Source of the DNA: Candidatus Omnitrophota bacterium
GTDB taxonomy: Bacteria > Omnitrophota > Gorgyraeia > JAHIPI01
Direction of reading: 5' to 3'
Length of the DNA stretch: 54,039 bases
Assembly (NCBI GenBank): GCA_016783745.1
Contig: JADHVZ010000009.1
Coordinates: forward strand, 1 to 54,039
The notes beneath the pieces were generated by a model. That model did not search any database and was not told the origin of the DNA. It was given only the letters and a program-made list of their open reading frames with translations. The position numbers and the translations under genes are program-made. Positions 25,836 through 35,310 of this stretch are shown piece by piece. Numbering within the stretch: position 1 is the stretch's first letter; each line of letters begins with the position of its first letter.

Positions 25836-27101
25836 TTACGGCTGCATTGAAAATATCTTCTTCGCGATATCAGGATGCTTGCTTATAAAACGTAATTCAT
25901 CGTGAGTAAGAGGCTTCTGTGTATGGACATTGGCGTACCTTACCAGCTCCAGGACTTTCGTAGCTTCCTTCTCGTTCTTGAATTTTATCTCAAGCCTGTC
26001 GTAGACGTTCCTGAAACCTTTTATACCGCTGTATTCGCCGGCTGTGATCATCCTGCCTGTCTCTATGATCTCAGGCTCACCCCGTCCGAGTTCCTCATAA
26101 TCATAAAGCTCGTAATTTCTCCTGTCTTTTATGGCTCCATCGGCATGAATGCCTGACTCGTGGGCAAACGCGTTTGAACCTACCGCCACCTGATTGACAG
26201 GTATAGGTATTCCGAACGCGTATGAGGCGAATCTGGCGATCTTCCAGGCATAGGAAAGCTTTATCCTTTCATCAAGTACATATTTATCTTTGAAACCGCT
26301 TGAGAACTTGACGGCAAGTATAGTACTTACAAGATCGGCGTTTCCCGCTCTTTCGCCCATTCCGTTTACGGTCGTGTTGATATAGGCATCCACACCACTG
26401 TCTATGGCCGCTTTTGCCCCGGCTACACTGACGGCGACTGCCATGCCCAGGTCATTGTGGCAATGAAGCTCTATAGGTATTCCCGCTTCGCTTGCCAGCA
26501 GCCTTATCCTCTTATAAATAGTAAAGGGATCGTCATAACCCAGAGTATCACAGTATCTTACTCTATCGGCACCATGCGCTTTCGCTTCATGAGCGAATTT
26601 AATAAGGAAGTCCATATCCGACCTTGATGCGTCCTCTGCGTTTATCCCGACAGTCTTTAGGCCCTTCTTCCTGGCAAGGTCAAGGGCATCTGTCATCATA
26701 TTTATTATGTCATCCTTAGTCAGTTTCCCCTTGAATTTGCCGTAAAGCATCTGCTCCGACGTTGAAATCGACAGGTTCAGATGCTCTACCTTTGTAAGTT
26801 TTGTCGCCGCATGCACGTCTTTGACTATGGCCCTTACCCATCCACTCAGGACTATAGGCTTCATCACGCCCCTTTTTACCAGCTCAAGGTTGGCGTTCAG
26901 GTAATTCGTCTCATGCCTTGTGACCGGAAAACCGAATTCGCTCTGATAAACACCCATCTCGTTTAAATAGAGATTGAGCATGGTCTTCTCGAGTTTGGCA
27001 AGGCCCAGGCGCGATGTCTGCACGCCATCCCTGTTGGTCACATCTATCAATCGTATCACATTTTTGGGTTTGTTCCTTGTCTTTGCAGCAATCCTTCTCA
27101 T
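25836..27101 (-). CDS. DRE-TIM metallolyase: homocitrate/isopropylmalate synthase family, possible Re-citrate synthase
   Basis: A 421-residue acyl-CoA-dependent Claisen-condensing enzyme. LIDVTNRDGVQTSRLGLAKL carries the catalytic R-D-x-x-Q motif. The metal-binding HCHNDLGMA lies near residue 215 and NGMGERAGN near residue 255, followed by HESGIHADGAIKD. It lacks the ~120-residue C-terminal regulatory domain of full-length isopropylmalate synthase. Product identity (homocitrate, citramalate or citrate) cannot be read from motifs. There are no nif, lysine or leucine genes nearby. Similar stand-alone proteins in anaerobes have been shown to be Re-citrate synthases, so that is a plausible role. 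Confidence 0.8.
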   Translation of the reverse strand: MRRIAAKTRNKPKNVIRLIDVTNRDGVQTSRLGLAKLEKTMLNLYLNEMGVYQSEFGFPVTRHETNYLNANLELVKRGVMKPIVLSGWVRAIVKDVHAATKLTKVEHLNLSISTSEQMLYGKFKGKLTKDDIINMMTDALDLARKKGLKTVGINAEDASRSDMDFLIKFAHEAKAHGADRVRYCDTLGYDDPFTIYKRIRLLASEAGIPIELHCHNDLGMAVAVSVAGAKAAIDSGVDAYINTTVNGMGERAGNADLVSTILAVKFSSGFKDKYVLDERIKLSYAWKIARFASYAFGIPIPVNQVAVGSNAFAHESGIHADGAIKDRRNYELYDYEELGRGEPEIIETGRMITAGEYSGIKGFRNVYDRLEIKFKNEKEATKVLELVRYANVHTQKPLTHDELRFISKHPDIAKKIFSMQP

Positions 27102-27116
27102 CTTGCTTTTCTCCTT

Positions 27117-28703
27117 TTAAAGCTTCATTGCTTTAACGTCATTTATATCCTTTGTCTTACCAAGCTTCTCCATGATCTCGCTCGACGGCTTGCTATCGAT
27201 GTTGAGGACGGTGATAGCGTCCCCTCCGGGCTTTATTCGTCCGAAAGTCATCCCCGCGATATTGACGCCGCCTTTACCAAGTATCGTACCTATAGACCCT
27301 ACGACTCCAGGCACGTCCGTGTTTGAGATGTATATCAAATGGCCTTTCGGGACCAGGTCTACATAGAAATTATTCACTCTTATGATACGCGGGTCCGTCT
27401 TTGTGAAAAGCGAACCCATCACCAGGTTCTTCCCCTTATTTGTCTCCACTGTCACCGCTATCGCATTGGCAAAATCAATGACCTGGCTTGTTTTTGACTC
27501 GGCTATCTCTATACCGCGCATCTTCGCTACAAGAAGCGCGTTAATATAGTTTACCGTCTCCTCCAGTATAGGCGTCAAAAGCCCCTTGACTATAGCCATA
27601 GTGATCGGGGTCACATCATATTCGGTGACATCTCCTATATATTTGATTTTGATCTTCCGCACATGTCCGCTTGAAAGCTGGCTCTCAAGCAGTCCTATTT
27701 TCTCGCCAAGGTTCAGATAAGGCTGTAGATTCTTTAACGTCTCTGAATCTACTGACGGCACATTCACGGCGTTCCTTATGCCCTTTTCCAGGATAGCGTC
27801 TTTTACGGCCTTGGCGATATCGATCGCCACGTTCACCTGCGCCTCTTTCGTAGAAGCTCCAAGATGCGGCGTCATGATCACATTCGGCCTTTTTAAAAGA
27901 GGGCTGTCCAATGGCGGTTCACTTTCGTAGACATCGAGCGCCGCGCCTGCTACCTTGCCGGATTCCATGGCCGCGTCAAGCGCCTTCTCGTCCACTATGC
28001 CGCCTCTGGCGCAATTTATGATGCGCACGCCGTCTTTCATGACCTTAAACTGCTTCTCTCCTATTATATGTCTTGTCTCATCGGTAAGAGGCGTATGGAC
28101 GGTGATGTAGTCTGATTGCTTGAATAACGTTTCAAGGTCAGCCAGCCGGATATCCATCTTTTTTGCCTGATCCTCGGAAAGGTACGGGTCATAGCCTATG
28201 ATCTTCATCTTAAAACTGAGCGCCCTTTTAGCTACTTCCGCGCCGATCCGTCCAAGCCCTATTATACCGAGGGCTTTTCCGTATAATTCCGAACCCATAA
28301 ACTTTTTCCTCTCCCACTTGGCCTCCTTCATAGACGCGTACGCCTGAGGGATGTTACGTGAGAGCGAGAGCATCATGCTCATGGTATGTTCGGCTGTGGA
28401 TACAGTATTACCCGCGGGGGCATTCATCACTATGATGCCTTTTTTGGACGCGGCGCTTACATCCACATTATCAAGCCCTACGCCGGCTCTTCCTATTATC
28501 TTCAAGTTATGCGCGGCCGAGATTATATCGGATGTCACTTTAGTGCCGCTTCTTATTATGAGGGCGTCATAATCCTTTATAAGCTCTTTAAGCTCAGAGG
28601 GCGGTACCTTGGATCTTTGATCCACCTTAAAACTTTTTTCCTCCTCAAGGATTTTTATCCCTTCTTTCGCAAGGGGATCGCTTACCAGTATCTTTATCGG
28701 CAT
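27117..28703 (-). CDS. serA: D-3-phosphoglycerate dehydrogenase
   Basis: First step of serine synthesis. The Rossmann motif is [20 protein letters not shown]. The catalytic Arg lies in [14 protein letters not shown], the Glu in VYESEPP, and the His in MTPHLGAST. An allosteric-substrate-binding domain and a C-terminal ACT domain ([20 protein letters not shown]) make this the long form, subject to serine feedback in relatives. The ATG at 28703 has GGAAG upstream; an ATG at 28733 overlaps the aminotransferase stop (ATGA) and would add ten residues. Confidence 0.96.
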   Translation of the reverse strand: MPIKILVSDPLAKEGIKILEEEKSFKVDQRSKVPPSELKELIKDYDALIIRSGTKVTSDIISAAHNLKIIGRAGVGLDNVDVSAASKKGIIVMNAPAGNTVSTAEHTMSMMLSLSRNIPQAYASMKEAKWERKKFMGSELYGKALGIIGLGRIGAEVAKRALSFKMKIIGYDPYLSEDQAKKMDIRLADLETLFKQSDYITVHTPLTDETRHIIGEKQFKVMKDGVRIINCARGGIVDEKALDAAMESGKVAGAALDVYESEPPLDSPLLKRPNVIMTPHLGASTKEAQVNVAIDIAKAVKDAILEKGIRNAVNVPSVDSETLKNLQPYLNLGEKIGLLESQLSSGHVRKIKIKYIGDVTEYDVTPITMAIVKGLLTPILEETVNYINALLVAKMRGIEIAESKTSQVIDFANAIAVTVETNKGKNLVMGSLFTKTDPRIIRVNNFYVDLVPKGHLIYISNTDVPGVVGSIGTILGKGGVNIAGMTFGRIKPGGDAITVLNIDSKPSSEIMEKLGKTKDINDVKAMKL

Positions 28704-28729
28704 TTTTATCTTCCTTTCCTTCGTTCCGG

Positions 28730-29884
28730 TCATACACCAACCGTCTTTTGGGTCTCCGCAAAAGCCTGTAACGCGGCGCCTACACCCGAACCGATTTTAA
28801 ATTTATATCCTGATTCCTTAAGCACCATCTCTAAAGCGGACAGTGCCGTAGTGGTATCAAACTCTATCATGTAGCCGAGATGCGCTATTCTGAATATCTT
28901 TCCCTTTAAATGCTCCTGGCCTCCCGCTATAGTAACGCCGTATTTATTACGCATCGTCTTTACCAGGTTCTGTCCGTCTACACCCTCCGGCACCTTCACC
29001 GCGGTAACGGCATCTGACGGGCTGGCCGAAAATAATTCCAGGCCGAGCGCTTTAACGGCCTCCCTGGTCCCTATGGCAAGCCTAGCGTGTCTTGCGAGAA
29101 CGTTTTCTAAGCCCTCTTCCTTTATCATATCTATAGACTTGCAAAATCCGCGCACCAGGCTGACCGCGGGTGTCCACGGCACGTCATTCTTGTCCAGCGA
29201 CTTCTTATAGGCCTTAAGGTCAAAGTAATATTTAGGTAGGTCTGATGCCTTAGCCATGTCCATAGCCCGTTTGCTGACGCTTAAAAAAGCCAGGCCGGGA
29301 GGAAGCATGACCCCTTTCTGAGAACCACTGACGACCATATCCACTTTCCACTCATCCGTCCTCATATCATCCGCGCCAAGCCCGCTGATAGCGTCAACGA
29401 CTAAGACGGCTTTGGTCGATGAGGCCACTTTGCTGATCGCCTCAATGTCATTTTTTGTACCGGTAGATGTCTCGCATAATGTAGTAAACACGGCTTTTAC
29501 GTCTTTATTTTCACTGAGCGTTTTCTTTATCACCTCCGGCTCTACCGGCTTTCCCCACTCAACGTCAATAGGTATTACCTCTATGCCATACGCCGAGCAT
29601 ATCTCTCCGAAACGCTCACCGAATTTTCCTCCGCGCACTACTATCGCCTTATCGCCTTTTGAAAGCAGGTTTATGACCGCTGTCTCCATTGCCCCGGTTC
29701 CGCTGGAGGCAAACGTAAAAACATCATTTTGCGTTTTGAATAAGTATTTAAGCCCTTCAACGGCTTTTTTAAATATCTCCTGATATTGTGGTGTCCTGTG
29801 GTGTATTATCGGCTTGGCGATCTCAAGTAATACCTCTTCCGGGACCGGGGTAGGCCCCGGAGTCATAATATAATTTTTCTTCAT
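28730..29884 (-). CDS. Class V aminotransferase (serine/alanine-glyoxylate or phosphoserine type)
   Basis: PLP enzyme of 384 residues: MTPGPTPVPEEVL at the N-terminus, SSGTGAMETAVINLL near residue 65, and the PLP-binding lysine at 190 in VSGSQKGVMLPP. The fold belongs to the soluble-hydrogenase/serine-pyruvate aminotransferase subgroup. Its coupling to serA (four-base or 26-base spacing, depending on the serA start) suggests it supplies the transamination step of serine synthesis, replacing SerC. Serine-glyoxylate exchange is the alternative. Confidence 0.88.
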   Translation of the reverse strand: MKKNYIMTPGPTPVPEEVLLEIAKPIIHHRTPQYQEIFKKAVEGLKYLFKTQNDVFTFASSGTGAMETAVINLLSKGDKAIVVRGGKFGERFGEICSAYGIEVIPIDVEWGKPVEPEVIKKTLSENKDVKAVFTTLCETSTGTKNDIEAISKVASSTKAVLVVDAISGLGADDMRTDEWKVDMVVSGSQKGVMLPPGLAFLSVSKRAMDMAKASDLPKYYFDLKAYKKSLDKNDVPWTPAVSLVRGFCKSIDMIKEEGLENVLARHARLAIGTREAVKALGLELFSASPSDAVTAVKVPEGVDGQNLVKTMRNKYGVTIAGGQEHLKGKIFRIAHLGYMIEFDTTTALSALEMVLKESGYKFKIGSGVGAALQAFAETQKTVGV

Positions 29885-29920
29885 GTTCTTCTCCCTGATT
29901 TCGTGAATCGTTGATAGTTT

Positions 29921-30014
29921 GTTCGGTTTTCGGTTTTCGGTGTTCGGTTTTCGGGAAAAGAATCCGAGAACCGAGAACCGAGAACCGAGAACCGAGAACC
30001 GAGAACCGAGAACC
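29921..30014. repeat. Repeat element C: heptamer-armed inverted repeat (CGGTTCT type)
   Basis: The right arm (29966-30014) is seven perfect copies of GAGAACC. The left arm (29921-29955) is five units close to GTTCGGT and TTTCGGT. The 10-base core AAAAGAATCC carries GGATTC on the minus strand. The arms pair only imperfectly, because one is GAGAACC and the other close to TTTCGGT. It fills the gap between lon and the aminotransferase gene. Confidence 0.92.
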
Positions 30015-30044
30015 GAATATACAATAAACGAAATATAAACTCAT

Positions 30045-32384
30045 CTATTTTTTCAAAGCAACCTTCAAGACCTCATCCATATTCTCAACCGGATAGAGGT
30101 GCAACTTCTTAAGTATGTTCTTCGGTATCTCACTCAGGTCTTTTTTATTTTCTTTGGGATAGATAATACTGTCTATTCCCGCTCTATGCGCGGCTAAAAA
30201 CTTCGATTTTATTCCCCCGACAGGCAGCACCCTGCCTCTCAAAGTTATCTCACCCGTCATCGCGATATTGCCCTTGACCGGCCTCTTTGTAAAATTTGAG
30301 ACCAGGGCAGTAGCCATTGTTATACCTGCGGAAGGCCCGTCTTTCGGTATAGAGCCTTCGGGTACATGGATGTGTATATCCAGATCATTTGAACTTTTCC
30401 CGTTTTTGATGCCAAGCTGCTTAGACCTCGATTTTATGTATGTAAGAGACGCCTTCGCTGATTCCTGCATGACATCGCCGAGTTTACCCGTAAGAATAAG
30501 GCTGCCTTTTCCCCGCACCATAGAAGTCTCTATATTCATGATGTCACCACCCGCTTCGGTCCAGGCTAATCCGGTGGCCACACCTACCTCATCATGCTTG
30601 TTCCTGCCGCTATCCATGTACTTCGGCGCGCCCAGGTATCTATGAACATTCTTAAGAGTGACCTCTATTTTCAGCGCCTTTCCGTTCTCCACTACTTCCC
30701 TGGCGATCTTGCGGCAGATCTCCGCGATCCTTCTTTCCATGTCCCTGACTCCGGCCTCGCGAGTATACTGTTTTATAATATTAAATATGGCTTTATCGCT
30801 GAATCCTATATTGAGCTCGCTCAACCCGTGCTTTTTTATCTGCTTCGGCAGTAAAAACGACCTGGCTATATTAAGCTTCTCATATTCGGTGTATCCGGGC
30901 ATATTTATTATCTCCATCCTGTCCAGTAGCGGAAAAGGAATATTATACTGCACATTACTGGTTGTTATAAACATGACTTCCGAAAGGTCAAAATTCACCT
31001 CGAGATAATGATCGCTGAACAGTTTATTTTCTTCCGGATCAAGGACTTCAAGCAGCGCGCTGGTGGGATCTCCCCTGAAATCCATAGACATCTTATCTAT
31101 CTCATCTAAAAGAAAAACCGGATTCTTTGATTTTGCCTTCCGGATAGACTGTATAATGCGGCCGGGTAACGCTCCTATATATGTACGGCGATGGCCCCGT
31201 ATCTCAGCCTCATCGCGCACGCCTCCCAGCGAGACCCTTACAAATTTTCTTCCGAGGGCCCGCGCAATAGACCTGGCAAGCGAAGTCTTGCCCACTCCCG
31301 GCGGCCCGACCAGGCAAAAGATCTCGCCTTTCGGGGAGCCGGAAAGCTTACGCACGGCCAGATACTCCAGGATCCTTTCCTTGGGCTTATCGAGGCCGTA
31401 ATGGTCTTCGTTCAGTATTCTTTTGGCATTCGATACATCAAGGTTGTCCGTTGACTTTTCTGACCACGGCAGATGAACCATCCAGTCTATGTAATTCCTT
31501 ATGACAGTCGCCTCGGGCGAAATAGGCGGCATCTTCGACAGCCTGCCAAGCTCGCGCTCCGCTATTTCCATTGCCTCTTTTGTCATCCCGGCTTTAGAGA
31601 TCTTCGCCTCAAGCTCCTCGATCTCGGATTTAACGCTGTCCTTACCGCCAAGCTCTTTTTCGATTGCCTTAAGCTGCTCTGTCAGGAAATAATCTTTCTG
31701 AGATTTTTCTATCTGCCTTTTGATGTTCGACATTATCTTCTTCTCGACCTTCAGGATCTCGATCTCTGAATTGAGTATGCGGGCGATAGCCTTCAATCTC
31801 TCTGTATGATCAGCTATTTCCAGAAGGCCCTGTTTATCCGATATCTTCAGCGCGAGATGGCTCGGTATGATATTTGCCAGCTTGACCGGACTGTCTATAC
31901 CTATCACCGCAGATAGAATATCCGCGGAAAGTTTTGGATTCAAAGTCACATAATCCTCGAACTCACTCTTTATGGAGCGCATCAGCGCTTCCATCTCGAT
32001 ACTTCTCTTACAGTGGGAGTCTATTTTTTCTATCCGCACCTTATAAAAGGTCTCGCGATCGATGAATCTCTTTGTCTTCGCGCGCGCCTTTCCGTCAACA
32101 AGCAGTTTTACGGAACCATCCGGCAGTTTTATGTTCTGAATTATCTCGGCGACAGTGCCTATAGCATAGATATCATTTTCATGAGGCTCGTCGATGTGAA
32201 GGTCTTTTTGAGTGGCGAGAAATATCATCTTGTCGCCGGACATAGCTTCCTGAAGCGCCCGGATGGAGCGGGATCTGCCCACTAAAAGCGGTACTACCAT
32301 ATCCGGGAACACCACAATATCCCTGAGCGGCAATAGCGGAAGCACGCTCTTTATCGCATTCTTTTTAGTATTTTTTTTGCGCAT
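30045..32384 (-). CDS. lon: ATP-dependent protease Lon
   Basis: Cytosolic AAA+ serine-lysine protease of 779 residues. It has a LON substrate-binding domain ([20 protein letters not shown]), coiled-coil middle, Walker [16 protein letters not shown] near residue 360, Walker [11 protein letters not shown], and a protease domain. The catalytic Ser is near 685 ([15 protein letters not shown]) and the Lys near 726 ([14 protein letters not shown]). The ribosome site is weak (AGAAAAGAAAA). It follows clpP by 29 bases in a tig-clpP-lon set. Confidence 0.97.
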   Translation of the reverse strand: MRKKNTKKNAIKSVLPLLPLRDIVVFPDMVVPLLVGRSRSIRALQEAMSGDKMIFLATQKDLHIDEPHENDIYAIGTVAEIIQNIKLPDGSVKLLVDGKARAKTKRFIDRETFYKVRIEKIDSHCKRSIEMEALMRSIKSEFEDYVTLNPKLSADILSAVIGIDSPVKLANIIPSHLALKISDKQGLLEIADHTERLKAIARILNSEIEILKVEKKIMSNIKRQIEKSQKDYFLTEQLKAIEKELGGKDSVKSEIEELEAKISKAGMTKEAMEIAERELGRLSKMPPISPEATVIRNYIDWMVHLPWSEKSTDNLDVSNAKRILNEDHYGLDKPKERILEYLAVRKLSGSPKGEIFCLVGPPGVGKTSLARSIARALGRKFVRVSLGGVRDEAEIRGHRRTYIGALPGRIIQSIRKAKSKNPVFLLDEIDKMSMDFRGDPTSALLEVLDPEENKLFSDHYLEVNFDLSEVMFITTSNVQYNIPFPLLDRMEIINMPGYTEYEKLNIARSFLLPKQIKKHGLSELNIGFSDKAIFNIIKQYTREAGVRDMERRIAEICRKIAREVVENGKALKIEVTLKNVHRYLGAPKYMDSGRNKHDEVGVATGLAWTEAGGDIMNIETSMVRGKGSLILTGKLGDVMQESAKASLTYIKSRSKQLGIKNGKSSNDLDIHIHVPEGSIPKDGPSAGITMATALVSNFTKRPVKGNIAMTGEITLRGRVLPVGGIKSKFLAAHRAGIDSIIYPKENKKDLSEIPKNILKKLHLYPVENMDEVLKVALKK

Positions 32385-32413
32385 TTTTCTTTTCTACGTC
32401 ATTGTGACCGAGC

Positions 32414-33007
32414 TCATTTATTTTTTATCGCGGTTATGACCTCGTCTACCAGTCCGTATTCCTTCGCCTCATGCGCGGCCAGAAAAAAGTCCCTGTCCGT
32501 ATCTTTGGCGATCTTACTGATATCCTGCCCGGTATGGTGCGCCAGGATATCATTAAGCTTCTCGCGCAACCTCAATATCTCCTTGGCCTGTATATTGATA
32601 TCTGATGCCTGACCTTGCACCCCGCCCCACGGCTGGTGGATCATTATGCGCGCGTGAGGAAGAGCATAGCGTTTACCCTTTGCGCCCGCAGCCAGCAATA
32701 CTGCGCCCAGGCTCGTAGCCTGACCCATACAATAGGTGCAGACATCGGGCTTCACAAACTGCATCGTATCATATATGGCAAGTCCGCTGGTTACGGAACC
32801 ACCGGGTGAATTGATATATATACTTATATCTTTTCCCGGGTCTTCCATCTGTAAAAATAATAGCTGCGCGACCACTATGTTTGAGACATTATCATCTATC
32901 GCCATTCCTATAAAAACTATTCTGTCTTTGAGCAGCCGTGAATATATATCATACGCCCTCTCTGCCCTGCCGGTCTGCTCTACGACCATCGGGATCAATA
33001 TGCTCAT
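32414..33007 (-). CDS. clpP: ATP-dependent Clp protease proteolytic subunit
   Basis: Serine peptidase forming the tetradecameric Clp core. The catalytic Ser is in [16 protein letters not shown], the His in [11 protein letters not shown], and the Asp in [27 protein letters not shown] is the oxyanion strand. Length (197) is standard. A perfect GGAGGATCCCCC-ATG ribosome site precedes it. The ClpX or ClpA unfoldase partner is not in this window. Confidence 0.97.
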   Translation of the reverse strand: MSILIPMVVEQTGRAERAYDIYSRLLKDRIVFIGMAIDDNVSNIVVAQLLFLQMEDPGKDISIYINSPGGSVTSGLAIYDTMQFVKPDVCTYCMGQATSLGAVLLAAGAKGKRYALPHARIMIHQPWGGVQGQASDINIQAKEILRLREKLNDILAHHTGQDISKIAKDTDRDFFLAAHEAKEYGLVDEVITAIKNK

Positions 33008-33035
33008 GGGGGATCCTCCTTTTTGGTTTGTTGTT

Positions 33036-33127
33036 CGTAATTCGTTTATCGTTGATCGTTAATCGTCGATCGTACAAATCCGGTGGCGGTCATCAACAAA
33101 AACGATAAACGATATACGATATACGAT
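33036..33127. repeat. Repeat element E: heptamer-armed inverted repeat (CGTTTAT type)
   Basis: The left arm (33036-33070) has five units: CGTAATT, CGTTTAT, CGTTGAT, CGTTAAT and CGTCGAT. The right arm (33100-33127) has AAACGAT twice and ATACGAT twice. The core at 33071-33099 is, in reverse complement, the same as the core of element B at 28 of 29 bases, and identity extends a few bases into both arms. It fills the tig-clpP gap. Confidence 0.9.
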
Positions 33128-33137
33128 TTATTCATGA

Positions 33138-34397
33138 CTATTTAATATTAGCATTCTTTATCAGAAAATCAAGGACCTTCCTCTGTTTTATTTCTTCCTT
33201 CAGATCCTCGACCGTGTCATTTTTCTGGTAATGCTTCTTCACATCATCAATGGACCGCCCCGATGAGGCGGATATCGCGTTAAAAGCCTCCTCAAGCTCT
33301 TTATCCTCTATCTCGAGCTCCTCAAGTCTCGCGATCTCGCTTAGGATAAAATATACCCGGATCTCCCTCAGGGCTTCCCCTTTCAACCGCTCGGTAAAAT
33401 CCTTCTCCATGGACGCTATCTGATCGTCGGAGAACTGTTCCCTTTTCAATCTTTTCTTCGTTGACTCAATAAGCATCTGGTGATGCCGCTCCACCATGAA
33501 TTGGGGCACGTCAAATGACGCTGCCTTATCCAGTATCTTTAACGCTTGTGATTCCAGGCCACGCCTTTCTTCGACTTCGTTTCTTCCCTTAAGCGATCCT
33601 CGTATGACCTCGCGAAATTCAGCCGTAGACTTAAACTTTCCCATAGTCGAAAGAAACTCCTCATCGAGCTCGGGAAGGATCTTCTCCTTGACTTCTTTCG
33701 CCTTGATGTGAAAACTCGCGTCCTTGCCGGCTATCTCCTTCTTTGAGTAATCTTTGGGCAGGGCCTTTTCCAGATCCTTCTCATCTCCGGCCTTCATGCC
33801 TTCAAGCGGCTCACCGGGAATAAATGTACCCTCTCCCACAAAGAGCCAGGCGTTCTTCTTTTTCTCAACCGGATTATTCTCTACGGTGCAATCCACATCA
33901 CAGATGATGTAATCCCCTTTTACCGCGCTCTTATCCTTAGTGACAAATTTCGCGCTCATCTCTCTCAGCTTATTCACCTCAGCGTCGATATCCGATTCCT
34001 TGACTTCCTTGCCGTTTTTTTTCAGCTCAAGGCCCTTGTAGCTTTTTAACTTGATCTCCGGCTTGATATTGACAACAGCTTTATAGGACATCCCCTTTTG
34101 TTCGTCAAATACCAGGTCAGCGATCTCCGTCCCGCCCAACATCTTGATCTGGGATTCGGTAATGGCTTTCTTAAAGGAGTCATGCATAAGATTCCTCACA
34201 GCTTCTTCCTGGGCCTCTTTGACGTAACGCTTTCTGATAAGATCGGCCGGAACTTTCCCCGATCTAAAACCGGGCAAAGTAGCTGTCTTGGATATCTCAC
34301 GGTAGATCCTGTCAAGTTCACCCGCGATGACCTCTTTGGATATGTGAAACTCTATAGCCTTCTGCGTCTTGCTTGATTGTTTTATCTTATATTTCAT
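33138..34397 (-). CDS. tig: Trigger factor
   Basis: Ribosome-associated chaperone and prolyl isomerase. The N-terminal ribosome-binding loop GFRSGKVPADLIRKRY is the family signature. A PPIase (FKBP-like) domain lies near residues 150-240 (KGDYIICDVDCTVENNPV). A long helical C-terminal domain follows. I chose the ATG at 34397 (419 residues), with AGAGG just before it. The open frame upstream (to 34442) only translates repeat H1 and is not protein-like. Confidence 0.93.
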   Translation of the reverse strand: MKYKIKQSSKTQKAIEFHISKEVIAGELDRIYREISKTATLPGFRSGKVPADLIRKRYVKEAQEEAVRNLMHDSFKKAITESQIKMLGGTEIADLVFDEQKGMSYKAVVNIKPEIKLKSYKGLELKKNGKEVKESDIDAEVNKLREMSAKFVTKDKSAVKGDYIICDVDCTVENNPVEKKKNAWLFVGEGTFIPGEPLEGMKAGDEKDLEKALPKDYSKKEIAGKDASFHIKAKEVKEKILPELDEEFLSTMGKFKSTAEFREVIRGSLKGRNEVEERRGLESQALKILDKAASFDVPQFMVERHHQMLIESTKKRLKREQFSDDQIASMEKDFTERLKGEALREIRVYFILSEIARLEELEIEDKELEEAFNAISASSGRSIDDVKKHYQKNDTVEDLKEEIKQRKVLDFLIKNANIK

Positions 34398-34413
34398 AGT
34401 CCTCTTTCTGCCG

Positions 34414-34476
34414 TCATTGCGAGCGGAGCGAAGCAATCTCAAACTGGGATTGCTTCGTCACTTCGTTCCTCGCAAT
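34414..34476. repeat. Repeat H1: interspersed inverted repeat (ATTGCGAG...CAATC type)
   Basis: ATTGCGAG-CGGAGCGAAG-CAATCTC on the left faces GGGATTGCTTCGTCACTTCG and TTCCTCGCAATA on the right, an imperfect inverted repeat of about 25-30 bases per arm. Sequences of this form (ATTGCGAGGAGCGAAGCAATC) recur between genes in many unrelated bacteria. It lies directly upstream of the tig start. Confidence 0.75.
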
Positions 34477-34483
34477 AAATTCG

Positions 34484-34582
34484 ACCATACAACTTACGTA
34501 GACTCGTTACGGCCGAATCTTGTTGAGATTCGGCACTTCCTCGCGCATTTCGCGCTCGGTCGCTCGCTACGTAAGTTGTGGT
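34484..34582. repeat. Repeat H2: composite stem with inner hairpin
   Basis: Outer arms ACAACTTACGTAG (34489-34501) and CTACGTAAGTTGT (34567-34579) are perfect complements, extended by ACCAT/GGT with a bulge. Inside is a perfect 9-bp hairpin, GCCGAATCT-TGTTG-AGATTCGGC (34512-34534), followed by a CGCGC-rich stretch (GCGCATTTCGCGC). It lies between lptB and repeat H1. Confidence 0.82.
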
Positions 34583-34587
34583 CTCAT

Positions 34588-35310
34588 TTACATCCTAAAT
34601 TTCTCACCCAGATAGATCTCTCTCGCTTTCGGCGAGCTTATAAGATCCTCGGATGTTCCCGATATAAGGATCTTACCTTCGGACATGATGTAGGACCTGT
34701 CTGTGATAGCGAGAGTCTCCCTGACATTGTGGTCCGTAAGCAGCACTCCTATACCCCTGGCTTTCAACTCTGTTATTATTTGCTGGCACTCAAATACCGC
34801 TATGGGATCTATGCCGCTGAACGGCTCGTCCAGAAGCACAAACTGCGGGTTTGTCACAAGCGCGCGCGTTATTTCAAGCCGCCGCCTTTCCCCGCCTGAT
34901 AATGTGAGGGCCTTATTCCTTCTGAGATGCGTTATGTTTAACTCGCCCAACAATATCTCAAGCCGCCTCTGCCTCTCTCTCATAGATATAAACAGCGTCT
35001 CAAGTACGCCCATGATGTTCTCTTCAACTGTCAGCTTGCGAAAAATAGACGCGTCCTGCGTAAGATAGCCGATGCCTCGCCTGCAGTGTTCATGCATAGA
35101 CAAATTGATCACATTCTGCTGATCAAAAAATATTTCGCCCCTATCAGCCTTTACTAAGCCGGTGACCATGTTAAAGGTGGTGGTCTTTCCCGCGCCGTTA
35201 GGGCCTAAAAGCCCCACTATCTCACTGCGCTGTATGGCAAGATTTACCCCGCCTACGACCTTTCTTCCGCCGTAAGACTTTTCCAGATTTTTAATTTCCA
35301 GCAAGTGCAT
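34588..35310 (-). CDS. lptB: LPS export ABC transporter ATP-binding protein
   Basis: ATPase that drives LPS extraction from the inner membrane with LptFG. Walker A GLLGPNGAGKTTTFNMVTG is near residue 35, the Q-loop region is GIGYLTQDASIFRKLTVEEN, the signature LSGGERRRLEITRAL is near residue 135, and Walker B is FVLLDEPFSGIDPIA. These match LptB rather than amino acid transporters. Length (240) is standard. It overlaps the fused lptC-lptA gene by 20 bases. LptF and LptG are not in the window. Confidence 0.95.
   Translation of the reverse strand: MHLLEIKNLEKSYGGRKVVGGVNLAIQRSEIVGLLGPNGAGKTTTFNMVTGLVKADRGEIFFDQQNVINLSMHEHCRRGIGYLTQDASIFRKLTVEENIMGVLETLFISMRERQRRLEILLGELNITHLRRNKALTLSGGERRRLEITRALVTNPQFVLLDEPFSGIDPIAVFECQQIITELKARGIGVLLTDHNVRETLAITDRSYIMSEGKILISGTSEDLISSPKAREIYLGEKFRM

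Noticed and set aside
29966-30014. CRISPR array at the GAGAACC tandem repeats
   Set aside because: Units are 7 bases, contiguous and without spacers. No cas genes are present.
29823-30044. 73-codon minus-strand frame with repeated SRFSVLG
   Set aside because: It is only a read-through of the heptamer arm of element C, with no ribosome site or homologous protein.
34398-34442. N-terminal extension of trigger factor (MRLLRSARNDGRKRT)
   Set aside because: The extension is a translation of interspersed repeat H1; the family start MKYKIKQ at 34397 has a ribosome site.
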